From Nautilus pompilius (lineage: Eukaryota; Mollusca; Cephalopoda; Nautilida; Nautilidae): DNA of 64,000 nucleotides. The notes under the pieces are model-generated. The model was given only the letters and a program-made list of their open reading frames with translations. It did no database searches and was not told the origin of the DNA. Position numbers and translations under genes: made by a program. The DNA is taken from positions 1,054,001 through 1,118,000 of the forward strand of contig JACATO010000132.1 of NCBI GenBank assembly GCA_018389105.1, given 5' to 3'. Of the stretch, positions 29,582-44,100 are shown piece by piece (within the stretch, counting starts at the first letter, position 1; each line of letters starts with the position of its first letter).

Positions 29582-30829
29582 GTGTTCAATATGCTATGTT
29601 AAAAAAAAAGTAATGCAAAGGTGATTGATTCATAAAATAACAATATTAACTATTTCAGGGTATCAAAAATTTTAAAGAAAAACTATAGAAAAGCAGACAG
29701 ATTGATTTATAGATGCCAAAAAATCATGGTTATTTTGATATTAATATAAAATTTAAAATTAATTTTCTGAAAAATAAAAATCTAAGAAATTATTTCACAC
29801 TATCAAATTTACAGTCAAAGTTCAATGCAATAAAGCAAGAAATTAAATATTTTATCAGTTACCTTTTGTATCTTTTAAAAGTAACTGTAATATGTAATTT
29901 AAGGTTTAGGAAGAGTACTATTCTCTGTAATGGAAACGAAAATGTATGTATTTCAATGATTTACAATGTGATCTTGATGCAATGTTGAGTTTAAAAAATT
30001 CTTTTGGAGATATTAGCATCCTTGAAAATTATTTTATGCCTTCTGATCATTTGAACTATTTTCCAACACAGGATTTCTGTCACCCAAAAAAAGAAAATGA
30101 TAGCAGTGATTTTAAAAAAGAAAAATCAAATTTACTTTGTATATCAGATAGAGGATTTAATTCTAGCTTCATCTTCTGTTCATTTACATCATGCTTACAG
30201 ATAGAAAGGTTATTATTTATAATGCATTCATTGAACAGCAGTTCTAGAACAGCCCTATCTATTTATAAAACATTCTTTTAAGTTGTTAGTAAATAATTAA
30301 AGAGAATGTGGCTACTGTGCTTGTCATCATTTAAAACATTTTATAGAAATCAGCAAATTCCTAAGAATGAAAAAAACATTGTTCTATTGTAAACCTGTCA
30401 ATCAATCATGTTGTAGTATACTGCTGACCAAAGTAAATCAAAGCAACACAAATACTTATCTACTTCTGCACTAAATTGAATAAAATAAAAGCAAAGATTA
30501 AAATACTCTCTTGCTAAAAGAATATCAGAAAAATGAAAGCTGAGATAACAAGATGTTACAAATTTAATTTTTACACATTAAATTCTCGAATGACAGAGTA
30601 TCTTTACTTCATACTTACATGATCATACTTTCTGACTAGCAGATTTCTCTGCGAGTCTGTCTGAAACTAAAGTTCTTTTGTTATAATCAAAATAACAAAC
30701 GCACAAACTTTAATTGTACCAGTTTAGAATTTTCTTGTTGATTTCTATACTCTGATTTATTTCAACTGATCATTTTAATTTACAATCGAGCTAAAATATG
30801 TCATCATTAATGTGATATTTCTTTTTTTT

Positions 30830-30835
30830 TTTATT
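30830..30835 (-). terminator. Candidate poly(A) signal for the NO VEIN-like gene
   Basis: AATAAA on the minus strand about 200 bp after the stop codon. Another copy lies at 30756-30761. The context is an A/T-run, so chance is possible. Confidence 0.4.
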
Positions 30836-31037
30836 ATAACTCTTAATAAAACAAATATATCATAGATACTGGTCAAAGTTTCCATAATTTAAAAAGTAAA
30901 ACCACATAAATCTTCTAGTATTGATATTATCACCAAAAAAAATAATTAAATACATGCATTTTTAATGAAATTTCTGTGATCCTAAAACTGATGGAAGTTC
31001 TTAAAATATTTAAGTAGAAAAAATAGACATTAAAATG

Positions 31038-31531
31038 TTATATTATCAAACAGATCTTCACCTGTTGCTGTTCAATTTTCATTGCAAGGTTTTCAATCTT
31101 TACAAGTCGTACATGCTTTGAAGATCCTGCATTAAAAACACGATACACATGGAAGTTTTGCTTCTGCTGCAAAGCAAACTGAATTTCATTTCCAGAAATC
31201 TCAAATGCCTCCTTTTTGTTTGAAATTGTACTTTTTACTTCAATAAAGAAAGACACTTTCTGGCTATCTTGGCAAAGTGTGACCAATTCAAAATCATATG
31301 GCCCACCAGACTCTCTGTTTTTGTTCATCCACTTAACATCAACAATTCTGGAGTTTAGTTCCTTCTGTTGAAAAAGGTAATTATGGACAAGAGCTTCTCC
31401 CCATTTTCCAATTTGTGTAGTGGCATCATCAGAATTAGGATCAATGATGGAATCAGGCACAGTCAGCTGGTTTCCAGTGGCTAATTCTTCATATGCCAAC
31501 TCAGTGGCACCCTCATTCCACAGAGGAATAT
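31038..31531 (-). other. NOV_C/DUF3883 nuclease-like domain, last exon of the NO VEIN-like gene
   Basis: The exon encodes 164 residues and the stop. IGKWGEALVHNYL is the usual start of NOV_C domains, then DVKWMNKNRESGGPYDFEL and FFIEVKST. The Asp of PYD, the Glu and Lys of EVK and the upstream Glu of GE match a PD-(D/E)XK nuclease core (D...ExK), at about residues 1716, 1734 and 1736 of the visible protein. A following EIQFA helix and HVYRV strand also fit the family. All likely catalytic residues are present, so activity is possible; substrate is unknown. Confidence 0.88.
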
Positions 31532-34500
31532 CTGAATTTAAAAGCAAAAAAAGTATGCAATAAATTTTTTTAAAAATCTCTCTCTCTTGACAAAATTTAA
31601 AAAACAATTGCAGAAAAACAAATTGACATGTAAAAATAAACATTCCAGCAAGCAATTTCTTTTCATTTGATACATACATACATACATACGATTGGTCATA
31701 AATATTTTGCACATGCTCAATTTTCTTACATTATGAAATTTCATGACGACAAAATTGTATGAATGAATCAAATGGTTGATATTGTCGCAAAAAACCCAAT
31801 TTTTAGAGTTTACATGAGATAAACAGATCATGGAAATATTAATATTGGTTGTATAGCCATAAATCAATTATATGCTTATACATGGAGTTCACAAGATGAA
31901 TACACTAGTCTATGGAAATATCAGCCCTTAGATGACTAAATAATTTAGAACAATTGATCTAAATTTCTGGGTTTTTTCATCTTAATAATTTTGTCTATAT
32001 CATTCCATAGATTCTCTATTGGATTCAAATCAGGGATTTGAGCTGGTCATTTTAGAAGTGGAATTTTCTGATCTGAGATATATTTCTTGATGACAATGAC
32101 TAAATTTTTCAGATTCTTATGTTGGACAATCTATTTGAGTGACAGGCAGTCCTCAGAATATGGTTCTAGTGTATTAGTCAAAATGTCCAGGAAGGTAAAC
32201 CACCAAATCCATTAGTCCCTGGATACAATGGATAGGGCTTATCCCTCTTTGGGAAAATAACAGCCCCATACCATAATGAATCAATCCCCACCTTTGATTG
32301 TCAAAATGATACACTTTGGGTGGAATGTTTCACCAAATCTTTGCTTACCATCTGATCCAAACTTCTGGAACTGAGAGGTTTGCAGGACTGGCCAACATTC
32401 TAGGGTCTAATGAAGATTGTCTTTGGTGAACTGAAATTGGGCCCTATGATCCTTCATGGAAATGAAAGTTTTCTTACTGGCATCATTCCTTATCATTTCA
32501 AAATCACAAAGCCATCTCTGGACAGATCTTGTGGAAATCAGTTGGTCCTCCAAATCCCTTAAAGTGTCAATGGCCATGTTGTGCTGATCAATCTGATCAT
32601 GTTTTTAGGGGATGGTAATTTGATGTAGCCACCCATTTAGTGTACAGGTTCCAGACCATTGAACCACTTAGCAATCTTGGAATATGAGACTTTCTCCTTG
32701 CACAACTCCATGAACCAAGCACATTTCAATGAACTTAAACTGCCTTTTTAATCCATCTTGTCTCAAAAGAATAAAACAACTGTGTCTTTGTATACCACCA
32801 CATTACTGCAGGTGCACAGTCAGTTTAAAACTAAACAAGCATATCCCTGACATTTATCTAACTCAACTAAAGCAATGAGAGCTGTTTTTTGTCACAAGTT
32901 TACATGAAACACACACACACACTCCATGTTTTAGCCAAACTGGGCTATGATAAAACAATACTTGTGATTATCTACTTTTTAGAAAAAAATTTACAAGCTT
33001 CAACTGGGCAGATACAGATTCACCGGTAGTGATTTTTTTTCCCTGTATTTACACAACCGATGATAAAAGTTCTTACTGCGATATGAACTTTGCTGTGAGA
33101 AGTTTGTTGTTATTTGCTTTCAATTTTTTTTTTTATTCTTGTGTGAGCTTCAAAAGTCAATAAAGATTTTTTATTATTATTATTATTGTTGTTGTTGTTA
33201 AAAATGACAATATAAAAGGTTAACTTTAAATAAATAGTTTGGCCTTAGAAATACACTAGTTTCTAAAAATTAAGCAATAAACAAAATATTTCCCAAATAA
33301 AGTTTTATTCACGACATAATCAACACAAACTCTTCATGTGTAACAACTTTTATCAAAGAAATATATAAATTAAAAATAAATTTTAGAGGCCTAAAGGGAA
33401 ACAAAAATGCAAACAAAATTGAATTAGAAGCAATTAAAAGGGGATGTGCCACCCACCTTGATGGCAATACATGACTCAGCAGCTTTGCATGTTGCTTATG
33501 GTCCTGTCAACAAGAGCAGTTGGAAATAAAGTCCATTGTTTTATCAAAGAAATTTGCAGATCTTAGAGGGAAGCAACACATCTTCCTAAAGCATCCCAAA
33601 TATTCTCAATAGAATTTATTGGCCATATCACACAGGTAATAGTTTCATCTTGAAGATATTTACTGATTACACGTCCTACGTGGATGAGTGTTATGATCCA
33701 TTAAAATGAAATTATCTCCAATTGCACCTCCATATGATCTAAGACAGAGATCCAGAATCTTGTCCCTATAACTCATTGTAGTAACGGCAACTCTAAAACA
33801 CATGCGTGTCAGGATATCCCATTCAATGAAATCACTGTGCAGACTGTCACACTACCACAATAGAGATCCTCATTCCACGATGTCATCAGTAAAGCAAATA
33901 TGGCTCCAGTCATGTGTTGCCATGCATATGGTTGAGGCTGATAACTACCTCCATGTGGATACAGGCAGATCAGAAACAAATTGAGTCAGTGTTGAAGTTT
34001 GCTTCATCAAGTTAAGCATGACACATACAGTGATCATCCACTGTCATTGTGATCCCAAATCAACTTTGAACTGGTCTTTGGAATATCTCCATGTATTTCA
34101 AATTGTCTCCATAGTCAGGAAACCATGTCACCATCTGGGTCTGTGATTGTCCAGCCTCCATCCTGCCAATAGCTCTTCACCTTAAAGAATCTGCCAGAGT
34201 ACATCTACCTACTTGTAGTGCTGCCCTTAAAGACAAAGATTCTAACAGAGCCAGTTTTTGTCATGTCTTATCCCAAAGCCAATTTACATGTTTCTACTGG
34301 AACTCACTTACATATTTCTTTGATAAAGTTTTTACATGAAAAAAAGTTTCTGTTGAATATTTTGTGAATAAAGCATTAACCATTTTGTAAATATTTTGTT
34401 TTTTTTTGTTTGATATTTAACTTTAGGAAACCAGTGTATTACCTAGGTTCATTTGCAAACAAATACTACCCTTACTTTGTAGCAATGGTAATCTGTTTGG

Positions 34501-37500
34501 AAAATAAAAGATGTCAAATGATAAAGATGCTATAAATCATTCTACAACTAGTTTATGAACAGTATATTCATGACTTTTTTGTAATCCTCAACTGTTCAAG
34601 ACTTAAAAAAACAAAACAATATGGCTATTAGAAACAAAGCAAAATTTTGTGTTAAAAGTGTCTAACAAAACAAGCAAGCAACTGCACGGATCTCTGCTAA
34701 GCATCGGCTGTGTCACTTAACTGGGAACAGTCTAGAAATAACAAGAGTTTAAATGGATGTGAAAGTTCCAGGACTGGCCCTAATAGAAGCAAACTATACA
34801 CAAATTAGTTTTCAGTATGATCCCTTCCAAAATAGTCTCCTTGACTTTTCATACATTTCTTCCAACAATTATAAAGAGCTTGAAACACTGGCCATAAGCA
34901 ACTCTCTTTAACACATTGGTCACACAAAGCTGACTATATAAGCCTGTCTGAAGAATGGCAGCTTGTGAAACAGCATGAAATCACAAGAATCAAAATCTGA
35001 TGAGTATGGAGAATGAGAGTAATGTAACCACAGAATTGGTTAGAAACCCATGAATGAAAGTGGTATGTGGCATGATCCATTTGTGTTCTGTGAAAAGATT
35101 GTGATTGCATACAATACTGTAAAAGAGAGCATTGAACAATGCCCCTGGCATCAAGGAACATAATGATTATTGACTTGCCATGGGACATATCAGTTTGGAT
35201 TTCATTGGCTGTGATGACAGAGGCTACTTCCACATAAAACTAGGCGAATGTCTCTGGATTGTACAGTTATACCCATGCTTTGTTCCCTGTGATTATGCAA
35301 ACCAAAATTGTTGGATCATTATCCATAGCTGTTTTGATTTCTCTGCATGCATCAAGTCATTGCTGCTACTTCTTGTCTGACAACATCACAGTTATGGAAC
35401 TGACTATTTGATGCAATCACTGGACAAGCCGAGAAAGGGTCTGTGTACAGTATCCTCATTGCAGCTTGTCAATAGCCATATACTATATTCCCTATCTTCA
35501 ATGGATTTACAACTCTCATAAAAATGTTTGTGCCACTCACACATACACAAGACATACTCAGAGCATCTGCTACATATGCTGCAGTTAACAACTGCAATGT
35601 GCATGCAGCAGAGATATGCCAGTTTATGCATAACACCTGATGACCTCATGTTTGCTTAAACAGTGACATTTTGAACTTCACTCTAACAACTGACAAGTCT
35701 AATGCAGGGTGCCTGGTTTATATGGTGCTGGCTTGCAACACATATACCATCAATCACCATCCATACAAGCCAGTCCTGCTACCTTGTAGAAAAGGATCAA
35801 TGTTGGTTGTTGATCAAAACTGTAGGAGAGACCAGGTAGTAGTCCAGAAGGGGCAGTGAAAATAAAATGTGATGGGTAGTGTGGTTGTTTTCACCAGAGC
35901 AAACAAGGTCTAGAAGCTGATCAAGCTTTGAAAAGATGATGATGTAGAGTCAACAGAAAACATGGAAGATAAAGAATAAGTGGAGGATCAGGCATTTTGG
36001 TTCTCTAAAGAAAGACTATCCAGTATAAAACTAAAAGACAAAGCAAAAAAGGAATCTACCTGAAAATAAAGTCTAACATTGTGGCTAATTTAAAAATTAC
36101 GATACTAAAAATTTATTTTATTTAAATTTAAAACAAAAAAAATTGCACACATCCTAGAGCAGATTTAAGTAAAAATGTGAAAAAATAATTAAAACATAAA
36201 AACAATACATTTACAAATATATACACCAGAGTTTGAAATAACTGCTGCAATTGAAATATTTTCAAAAGTAGTAAAAACTGTACTGCAGGCCAAGAAACAA
36301 CAAGGTGAAGCAGATGTGGTGGTTAGTTGATTTATTTCCTTACCAAAATGAAATGGGGCTGGTGGTCTTTTGGGGTTAGGCTCTAAACCTCCTTCTGATG
36401 CTCTCTTCTTTCCAGCTTGAAAGATCTGGGGTTCTTCATTTTCACCTGGAAGTCTGCTTTCAGTCACAGGTACCTTGTTTATAGATTGCACGAAAACCGC
36501 TTCCTTGTTTTCAGTGAAAACAGAAGTATTTTTATTTCTTTGATGGTCAGAAGCATCATCAGCTGATGAATCATCTTTTCTGCTATGGTCTTCTGAAAGT
36601 AAAATAATTACCCTTTAAAAAAACATGTTTTTGATTTGTGTAGATCTCCGCAGGACGACGACCAGACGGCCCTTAACTCTGAAATATTTGCTAAACTCCT
36701 ACTACATTTGTTTGATTCCTATTAATCCTCTTTCATCAAGCACCAACCTCCCCATGCTATTCAAACAACATTATGATAAATCTGAAAACCCTACAGGGAG
36801 ACATTGATTAAAGACATTTCATTATAAGAATTATTTACTAACTTTGGTACTGAGACTCATGGGAACTTGTGCACGATTCCTGTTTTTTAAGACTACCACC
36901 AATAGCAGCATCACTAGAAAACTGTCTCTGTACATCTTTATATTCTTGCTCCTCATCTGCATGATGCTTCAATGGTATCATCCGTATGTTTTCTGGTAAC
37001 TCACTAGTTTTCTTCATGTACTCCAATGGCTTAGGTGGAGGCCATGTGTTGCATTTCTTCTCCCCACCATCATTTGTTGCTGAAAAAAATGGCAAAAAAC
37101 AAATGAAGAAATAAGAAAATAATAAAATGAAGCATAATCTTTCATTAAAAATATCATGATTAAAGCATTTTGTTTTATGGTTGAAAGTTTAGGCCTCTCA
37201 AGTTTTATTGGAAAAATACATAACGTGATTCCATCTTGAATTTTTTAGAAAATATACCCCCCCCCCACTGGATAGATTCTTTTTCCTTATAACACCTACA
37301 CGAGATTTTTAATTAGGAATCCTAGCAAACTAGTTACCAAATACTTCTTCATCTTATGCCTGGAATTGCCTCACCAAACATTTTAGTACCAAAACTTTTA
37401 TTTATGATAAATACAGATATCTGCCTACACTACTAACACCCACAGATGCCTAGTTCAAAGAATGACCACACAAGAAATGGCAATGCAAACTTGCTCTTAC

Positions 37501-40500
37501 ACTATAGGGTGGCAACCCACTCACCTATATTCTGTTTTAAAAAGCCATATGGTTAAAGTTCAACAAACGTATTGTAACATTTTCTCAGGTATGCATTTTC
37601 TAACAGTCTCATACTTATATCCATGTAATTATGTGCACTAGTAAACTGATTATATATAAAATACAAGATATTTCCATGATGAATCCACAAGCACACACAC
37701 ACACACATTGCCAGTTTTTCCTTATGATTTACTTTCAGTTATCAATAATATTAAGTTTTTTTTTAAAGGCATTGCTCCTCTCCCAGAAAAATTACCTATT
37801 GTTTACTTTGTACAATGTTGATACTGTAAAACAGCAAGACAAAAATCCAGGTGTGTCCACAAGGGTCCATGCTTCATCTGTCCAGCAGAGAGAATTATAC
37901 CCTACTAAATCATATTGTCTTATATTTGTTTTGATGATGTCAAAACACTGGTCAAAGTGTTCAGATTTCAAATTCAAGAATCTTTATTCATTAATCCTCT
38001 TTATCAAAACCATTTAAAATTTATTTTAAAATGTCATCTTTGTTTTCAAAAGCAGTAGCTGATTCTGCCCCCAGCCTTGATAATGTATAATAAACAGACA
38101 CCATCTGTGAGTTGGCATCTGTGTGGGATCACCCTGAATCAACTCACACAAAAATTTACAGAAGCAACTGGAATATTTACAAAGAAAGTAGTATTGTTCA
38201 TGGACAGCTTTCGGTGTCAAAGATGCATTTATGTATGCTGTAAACAGAACAGATTATGTTGATTTTACCAACAGGCAAAATAATACCAGTCTGAGAGAGA
38301 GAGAGAAGAAGAAGCCACTCACTGCTGCTTCTAACTTTATGTAAAGTGCTAGCGTTGGGTGGCCATGCTGCCAGGCCGCCACCTCTCATTTCAATGTTGG
38401 TTCCTTGCTCTGCTTTGAGATTTTCATCTTGGAAAAAAAGAGAAAATAAGTAGAGTTATCTTTTATTTTTAGTGAGAAAAAAACATGCTACAGTCTTCAG
38501 AGAACTTGCTGCATTAATCCTGCAGCACAATCCTTTAGAAATATTTCATAAATCCAGAAGTCTGACTTATAGAACCTGTTTTAACATGTAGCATCTATGT
38601 CCATTCGGATAAAAAAGCACCCTAACCCTAACTCTAACCCTGCCTCTCCAATAGAAGCATAAAAAGAACACAGTAAGAATTAATTTTTACAATGTGGTAT
38701 CATCAAAAAATTAAATGCAGTAGTTGTGAGTTGTTTAACTGTTAGCACAAGTAAGCTACAATTCTCTGCCTGTCATACAAACAAACAAACGATCTTCAGC
38801 ACACTAATAGAGAATCCAAATACTGTTTAGGAAAGTCAACTTCCTTCTATTCAAATGAAACAAAACAGACTGATGCAAATCTTACTTGTTGTCAATGGTA
38901 CAGGAAATATCATGTGTGTCTGAGGCAATGTCTCTATTGACGGTGCTGGTATTTCCCAGGGTTCTTCATCAGATGGCAAACACTCCACTTCATGTTTTTC
39001 CAGCACATCCGCCAAGCTCCGATCCTTATCCTGTCCAGTAACTATTGAAGTGATGTCCGACAAGAGATACCTGGTTAGCAAAAGATAAAAATACCGTTGT
39101 GCACAGCAGCTTTCAACATTATAATATCAACCTTAATATTTCCCCTTAGACAAATAAACAAAGAGAAATACATTTGTTTAACCTGCATCAAACATTAAAA
39201 AAACCTCATTGGTCCAATGGCAGTGACACGAATATGATCATGGCTTTTACTCAAAAGCAAGCAATCCTAAATTGAATACATTAATAGCTCAGATAAAAAC
39301 TAACATCTTCAGCCTAATTAATCATTTCAATTACCAGATTTTTACAAATTTGTTTCTTTTTTTCACTGAACCTCTAAACATTATTAATGATGCTGATACT
39401 AGTCAAGCAGCAAACTCCTAGACTTACTCAGGTGTTCTTCAAAACTGTGGGCATCATGTTGGCACACCAGAGAAAAATCTCTTGTTTCAGTTTCCTAAAG
39501 TAAGTAGAGGTTAGTTGCATGCCTACCGCAGAAAGTCCCTATTGTGAAAGGAAACCAAAGAGCCTAGAGGGGACTGGTGGAAAAGAGTGAAAAGAAACCA
39601 TAGCCTGGAGGTAAGCCAAATGCCTACAATGATACGAACACAGCCATCAACTTTAACAGTCCAGCAGTCTACCATCTAACCAATACTCTGTTCTCTGAGG
39701 CTATTCATATCATTTTATTGGAAAGGTTTTGTGCTTGAACATGACAAACAGTGCTTCTTCCAGTCAAATACTTAGCAGCTGCACCAGTTCTAAAACTTTT
39801 CATGGTAGAAACCACTAATGAGAAAAAGATAAGTGCTTCATCAAAAGAGGGCAATTGTTATGTTGTTTTTGGAAACATCAGGATGCATCTTACTTTCACT
39901 CAGCAGAAACACAATCCACCAACAAATACAACTTGATCATAGAGAGCAGCAGTCAGCAGCCATGGGAGAAATGGAGGGGAGTATATGTTGGATGCAAAAT
40001 AATTTGATAATCTAATAACCACCATAAATTAGCTGAAGAAAACAGCAACAGAAAAGTGTCTGAAATATTGCAGTTACCAAATAATGTAAGCTGCGTTTTG
40101 TTAAGTGAGCTGCTAGGTATTTGATTAGAATAAGTCTTCATACTCAAAATTCAGAGCACTGTCTGCCATGTAAAGTATTGTAGTAGTAAAAAGCTATTAG
40201 TGAAGCCATCAGCTAATAATGCTTTGACTGACAGAAGACAGTAAGTTTGTTGACCCAGCTGCTAACAGTACCTACTTTGACAAGTCTTGTCAGCATTCTT
40301 CTTTTTTCAGATGCTTACCTGGGCCAGAGATCCACTGAAATATTATATTTACTTACATCTTTGATAAATGAAGTTGAACGGCAGAGCAAAGTGCATAACA
40401 ATTCATGCGTGGAAGAAAGAAGTTGGTGAGAATGGCATATCTACTATTCTGCTCTAAAGGCTGATAATATATATTTTATAATTAAGTTTTACTGAGAAAC

Positions 40501-41078
40501 AATTCAAGACTTCTAGGAGAAGGTTGGCTCCCAGTAACTAAAATTATCAGTTGGCGTTATATTTTAAAGTATAAGCTGATAAATAAAACAAAAACAGGTG
40601 GGTGCAGAATCAATTAACAAACTCATATTGATGAAAAATTTAAAAAACAAAAAAACTAACTCTTTTTAAGACTTAAAATCCTCACGTTCAAGACAAAATC
40701 TTTAAACATGAAAATAATAAATGGGCCAGTCGTACCTTTGTGTACCAAGTAATTCTTTCCTTCAAGAAAAAATAAAATAAAAAGTAGCTTGGATAATTCT
40801 AATGTTTTAATTCTTCTTTTTTTTTTTTCATTTTTATAGCAACCCTCCTTAATATACCATTACATGGAATCTCTTTCAGCTTTAACATATATTCATATTA
40901 TGACGGCAAGTCGTTCAGTTTTCATTTTTTAGCCAAATAGAGAGTTATTTTGGAAATTCTGCAACAGTCTATCAGACATAACTGAACTAACTAGTGAAAC
41001 TTTCTGTTATATAAAGAAATAAACAGCCATTTTCAGTTGATTCATTTGATTGAATAGTTAATTTTGCCTTATTTCCCA

Positions 41079-41117
<39 letters not shown>

Positions 41118-44100
41118 TTTTTTTTTTTTTGCAGTGCCCTGCCATAATAATTTGGCCATCTGCTGTTATTACAGTATGAAAGTTTGTTGCAGAAATAGGC
41201 AATAGAGAGAAATTCTTTATTTTTATGTTAATACTTGGTCGCAACTTCCTCATTTGGCATTGAATCAAAGAGATATTGTATTATAGATTAGTTTGACTTA
41301 TACCTAGAGTTTCCTTTCATTCCTGACTTCCAGACTGTGGTCAGGTGAAAGATGTAACATGTAGCACCATGGAAGTGTGCTTAAGAGAACTGAGACATTC
41401 TTCAACACCGTCTTTCCACCATGCCAGATTGCAGTTCATATCAAAATATTCTCATCTCCATAATGAAGGTATGTTAGTCTTCACTCTGTGCAGACAAAAA
41501 CTGCTGAAACCTAGACTCTGGAAAAGACTACATACTGCCAATATCAAAGGTCTTGCCAGATAAGCCATGCAACCAGACCATTTCAAGCATTTTATTCCTA
41601 TTGGAAAAAAGGGCTCTGCAGCTGAGAGTTGATGGACTGTTTTTGGCTCATTTTGGTTGCCAAGGTGATGCTAGCAAGAGAATCTTGACGTTGAGTATGG
41701 CTGTGTCAAGTAATGACACAGTCTTGTTGTGGTGTTGCTGTTGAAAGTCTTCCAGGTCAGTTTGCAGCAGCCCTGTTTAACTTCACAATAATATTGGTCA
41801 CATACATGAGAATTGTTGAAATCTTTTGGAAATCTGCTGAATCTGGCCATACCCTGATGATACAGACTAGTTAAGCTAATAAAGTATTTAGGTATTATTC
41901 ATGAAATCAGATATTAGATTAGTAAGACATTTCTAAGTTATAATAAATACAGAACTTACAAATAAAACCAAACCCATCAATTACCTCTCCCTTCCAAAAT
42001 TGTAAGCCAGTGGATTACTATGGTGATGAACTTGCTAATTGTCAGAAGTAACAAATATCAGATGAACCTTATGAAATAGTTTTTCTTACATTGAAAGCAA
42101 ACAAAACAAGTTAAATCATTCAGAATGGTCAATATCCCAGAGTCAGCAAAACTACATGTTCCAAATCAGATGGAGGATTTTGATTTTAACTACACTTTCT
42201 TACTGATGTAACTGCCTTTAGATTCTTATCACAAATGAAAAAGATAAAATAGTCCCTCTGGGAGTGGTCACAGAAGAAACCAATAATCAAAAAGTAAACT
42301 TACCCAAGATCTTTTTCACATTGCTCACTTGATGAACTAAAGAATTTGGTCACTTCTTTGTTGATTTCAGGGTATGATGTCAGATGCTGTTCTTGAATGT
42401 AAAACTCATTTTCCTTAATCATACAAGTCTCATTCTTCACAACCACAGCATCTTGTTTCTGATTTAGGGAGTACACAATCTCTAACTTTTTTACCTATTG
42501 AGGAGAAGTATACAATAAATTGATAGTTATGGCTCCAACATCACTAATTTTTACCATTTCCAAACCACTAAAAGTATGAATTAAAATGTGTTGTTTTTTT
42601 CTAGATAAACAAACAATAATACAAATTCATTCACTCAAAGCCATAATTACTTCAGATTCATCACTGGACTGTCTTGAACATTTGTAAAACAAAAGAAGAT
42701 AAAATAGTTTTAGAAAAATCAAATAAAAGATATAAATTATACCACTTAAAAAGGGGGGTGGAGATGGTTGTCATGCAATGATGTGGCTTGCTCATCATTA
42801 CTGGGTTTTTCACGACATATGCTTGACAGCCAGTGCACCATGAGCATGAAGATGATCCAGGTTTGTCATGAAAATGCCTAATTAGTACTGCTATTAAAAT
42901 TTTACCAGATGCAATTTAAAAAAAAAATCATTCAAGTGCAAAGCATCAGTCACTGAAGCTGCCAACAATGGTAAGAGAAGATTGGAGTGGTGAAAAGGTG
43001 TTTAGTAGTTTGTTCCAATAAACACCAAGCACTGAAACTTATCAGACCATGCCAGCATCTGAAGGATGTGATAAGTGAAACATGCTAGTATGTGTGCAAC
43101 TCAGCAAGATTAAGCCTTAGGAAATAAAGAGCAGTTAGCAGTTTTAATAATTTAGTTCAATTTACAAAAGCACAGCACAAGTTTGCAATGAGATACAAAA
43201 ATTGTCCTGCTGAATTAAAAGAGTGAACTTAGTGGAATTTTCCATCTAATTGAGCCACATTGATAAAAGCTCCATGGACTCCACAGCTAAAGCAGGACTA
43301 TATTTCTCAACACTAGAGTACATTGCAATTGGGATAAGCAATAACCCTGTACTATCTCAGGTTTTCTGATAACCATGTCTAGCACAATTTTGAAGGAGAT
43401 ACACTCAAGCATCCTGTATGCATCAAAATTTTTTGTACTTTGAGAGGAGGTCCAAGAAAAAGAGTAGAAATTTTGATAAAACAGTGTATAACTGTAGCTA
43501 TAGTCATACAATTTACTGCTAATGCATACTTTTTAAATAAATAACAACAACATACAATTACCAGTGGCACAAAAAATTATTCAAAATACAAGAAAGTTAT
43601 ACAATTAAATCAACTATTGGAGATTTTAAAAACTTTTATAAATGTAAAAAAGAAATGTTGCATGTGGTAAAATAATCAAAATCTGAGAGCCATCTGGAAA
43701 ATTAGTTGAGTTCACATGGAATGACTCATAAGAAAGTTATTAAAATATTTATTAAGTGTTTTTATTCAATAATGCAAAATAAAACTTTTGGTTAAATTTT
43801 TTCAAAGTTATAAATTTTAATTCAACCAGAATTTATGAAAGTTAACAAAACGAGAGAAAAAAATGACAAAGGACGCACCTGGTAAAACTTCCATTTTTTC
43901 ATTCTCTCTGCTAAAGTTGGCATCATTTTCCAAAGCTGGTATACATCTTGGTGTAGAGAGCAGAGTAACTGCTGAATCAAGGGAACAATTTTGCGGATGT
44001 AATCCTGCAGTTTGGGAGAGACAGTAGCCATCTCGGTAATATCCTGCAGTGTAATGCACTTAGTCAGTGCTGGTATCTGACACATATCCATGAATGCTTT

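Larger units (their letters stand above)
29029..31037. other. Convergent intergenic region, 3' UTRs of LRRC69 and the NO VEIN-like gene
   Basis: About 2.0 kb lie between the two stop codons. It holds candidate poly(A) signals for both genes, a (CA)n tract at 29561-29581 and several short open frames (for example 29713-29988 and 29946-30281) that show no family motif and have low-complexity AT-rich composition. I see no further gene here. Confidence 0.6.

Noticed and set aside
29713-30281. Open frames in the convergent intergenic region
   Set aside because: Low-complexity AT-rich composition, no motif, likely 3' UTR.
37631-38262. Open frames on both strands between exons 19 and 20 of the NO VEIN-like gene
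   Set aside because: Exons on either side join in phase without them and no family motif is seen.
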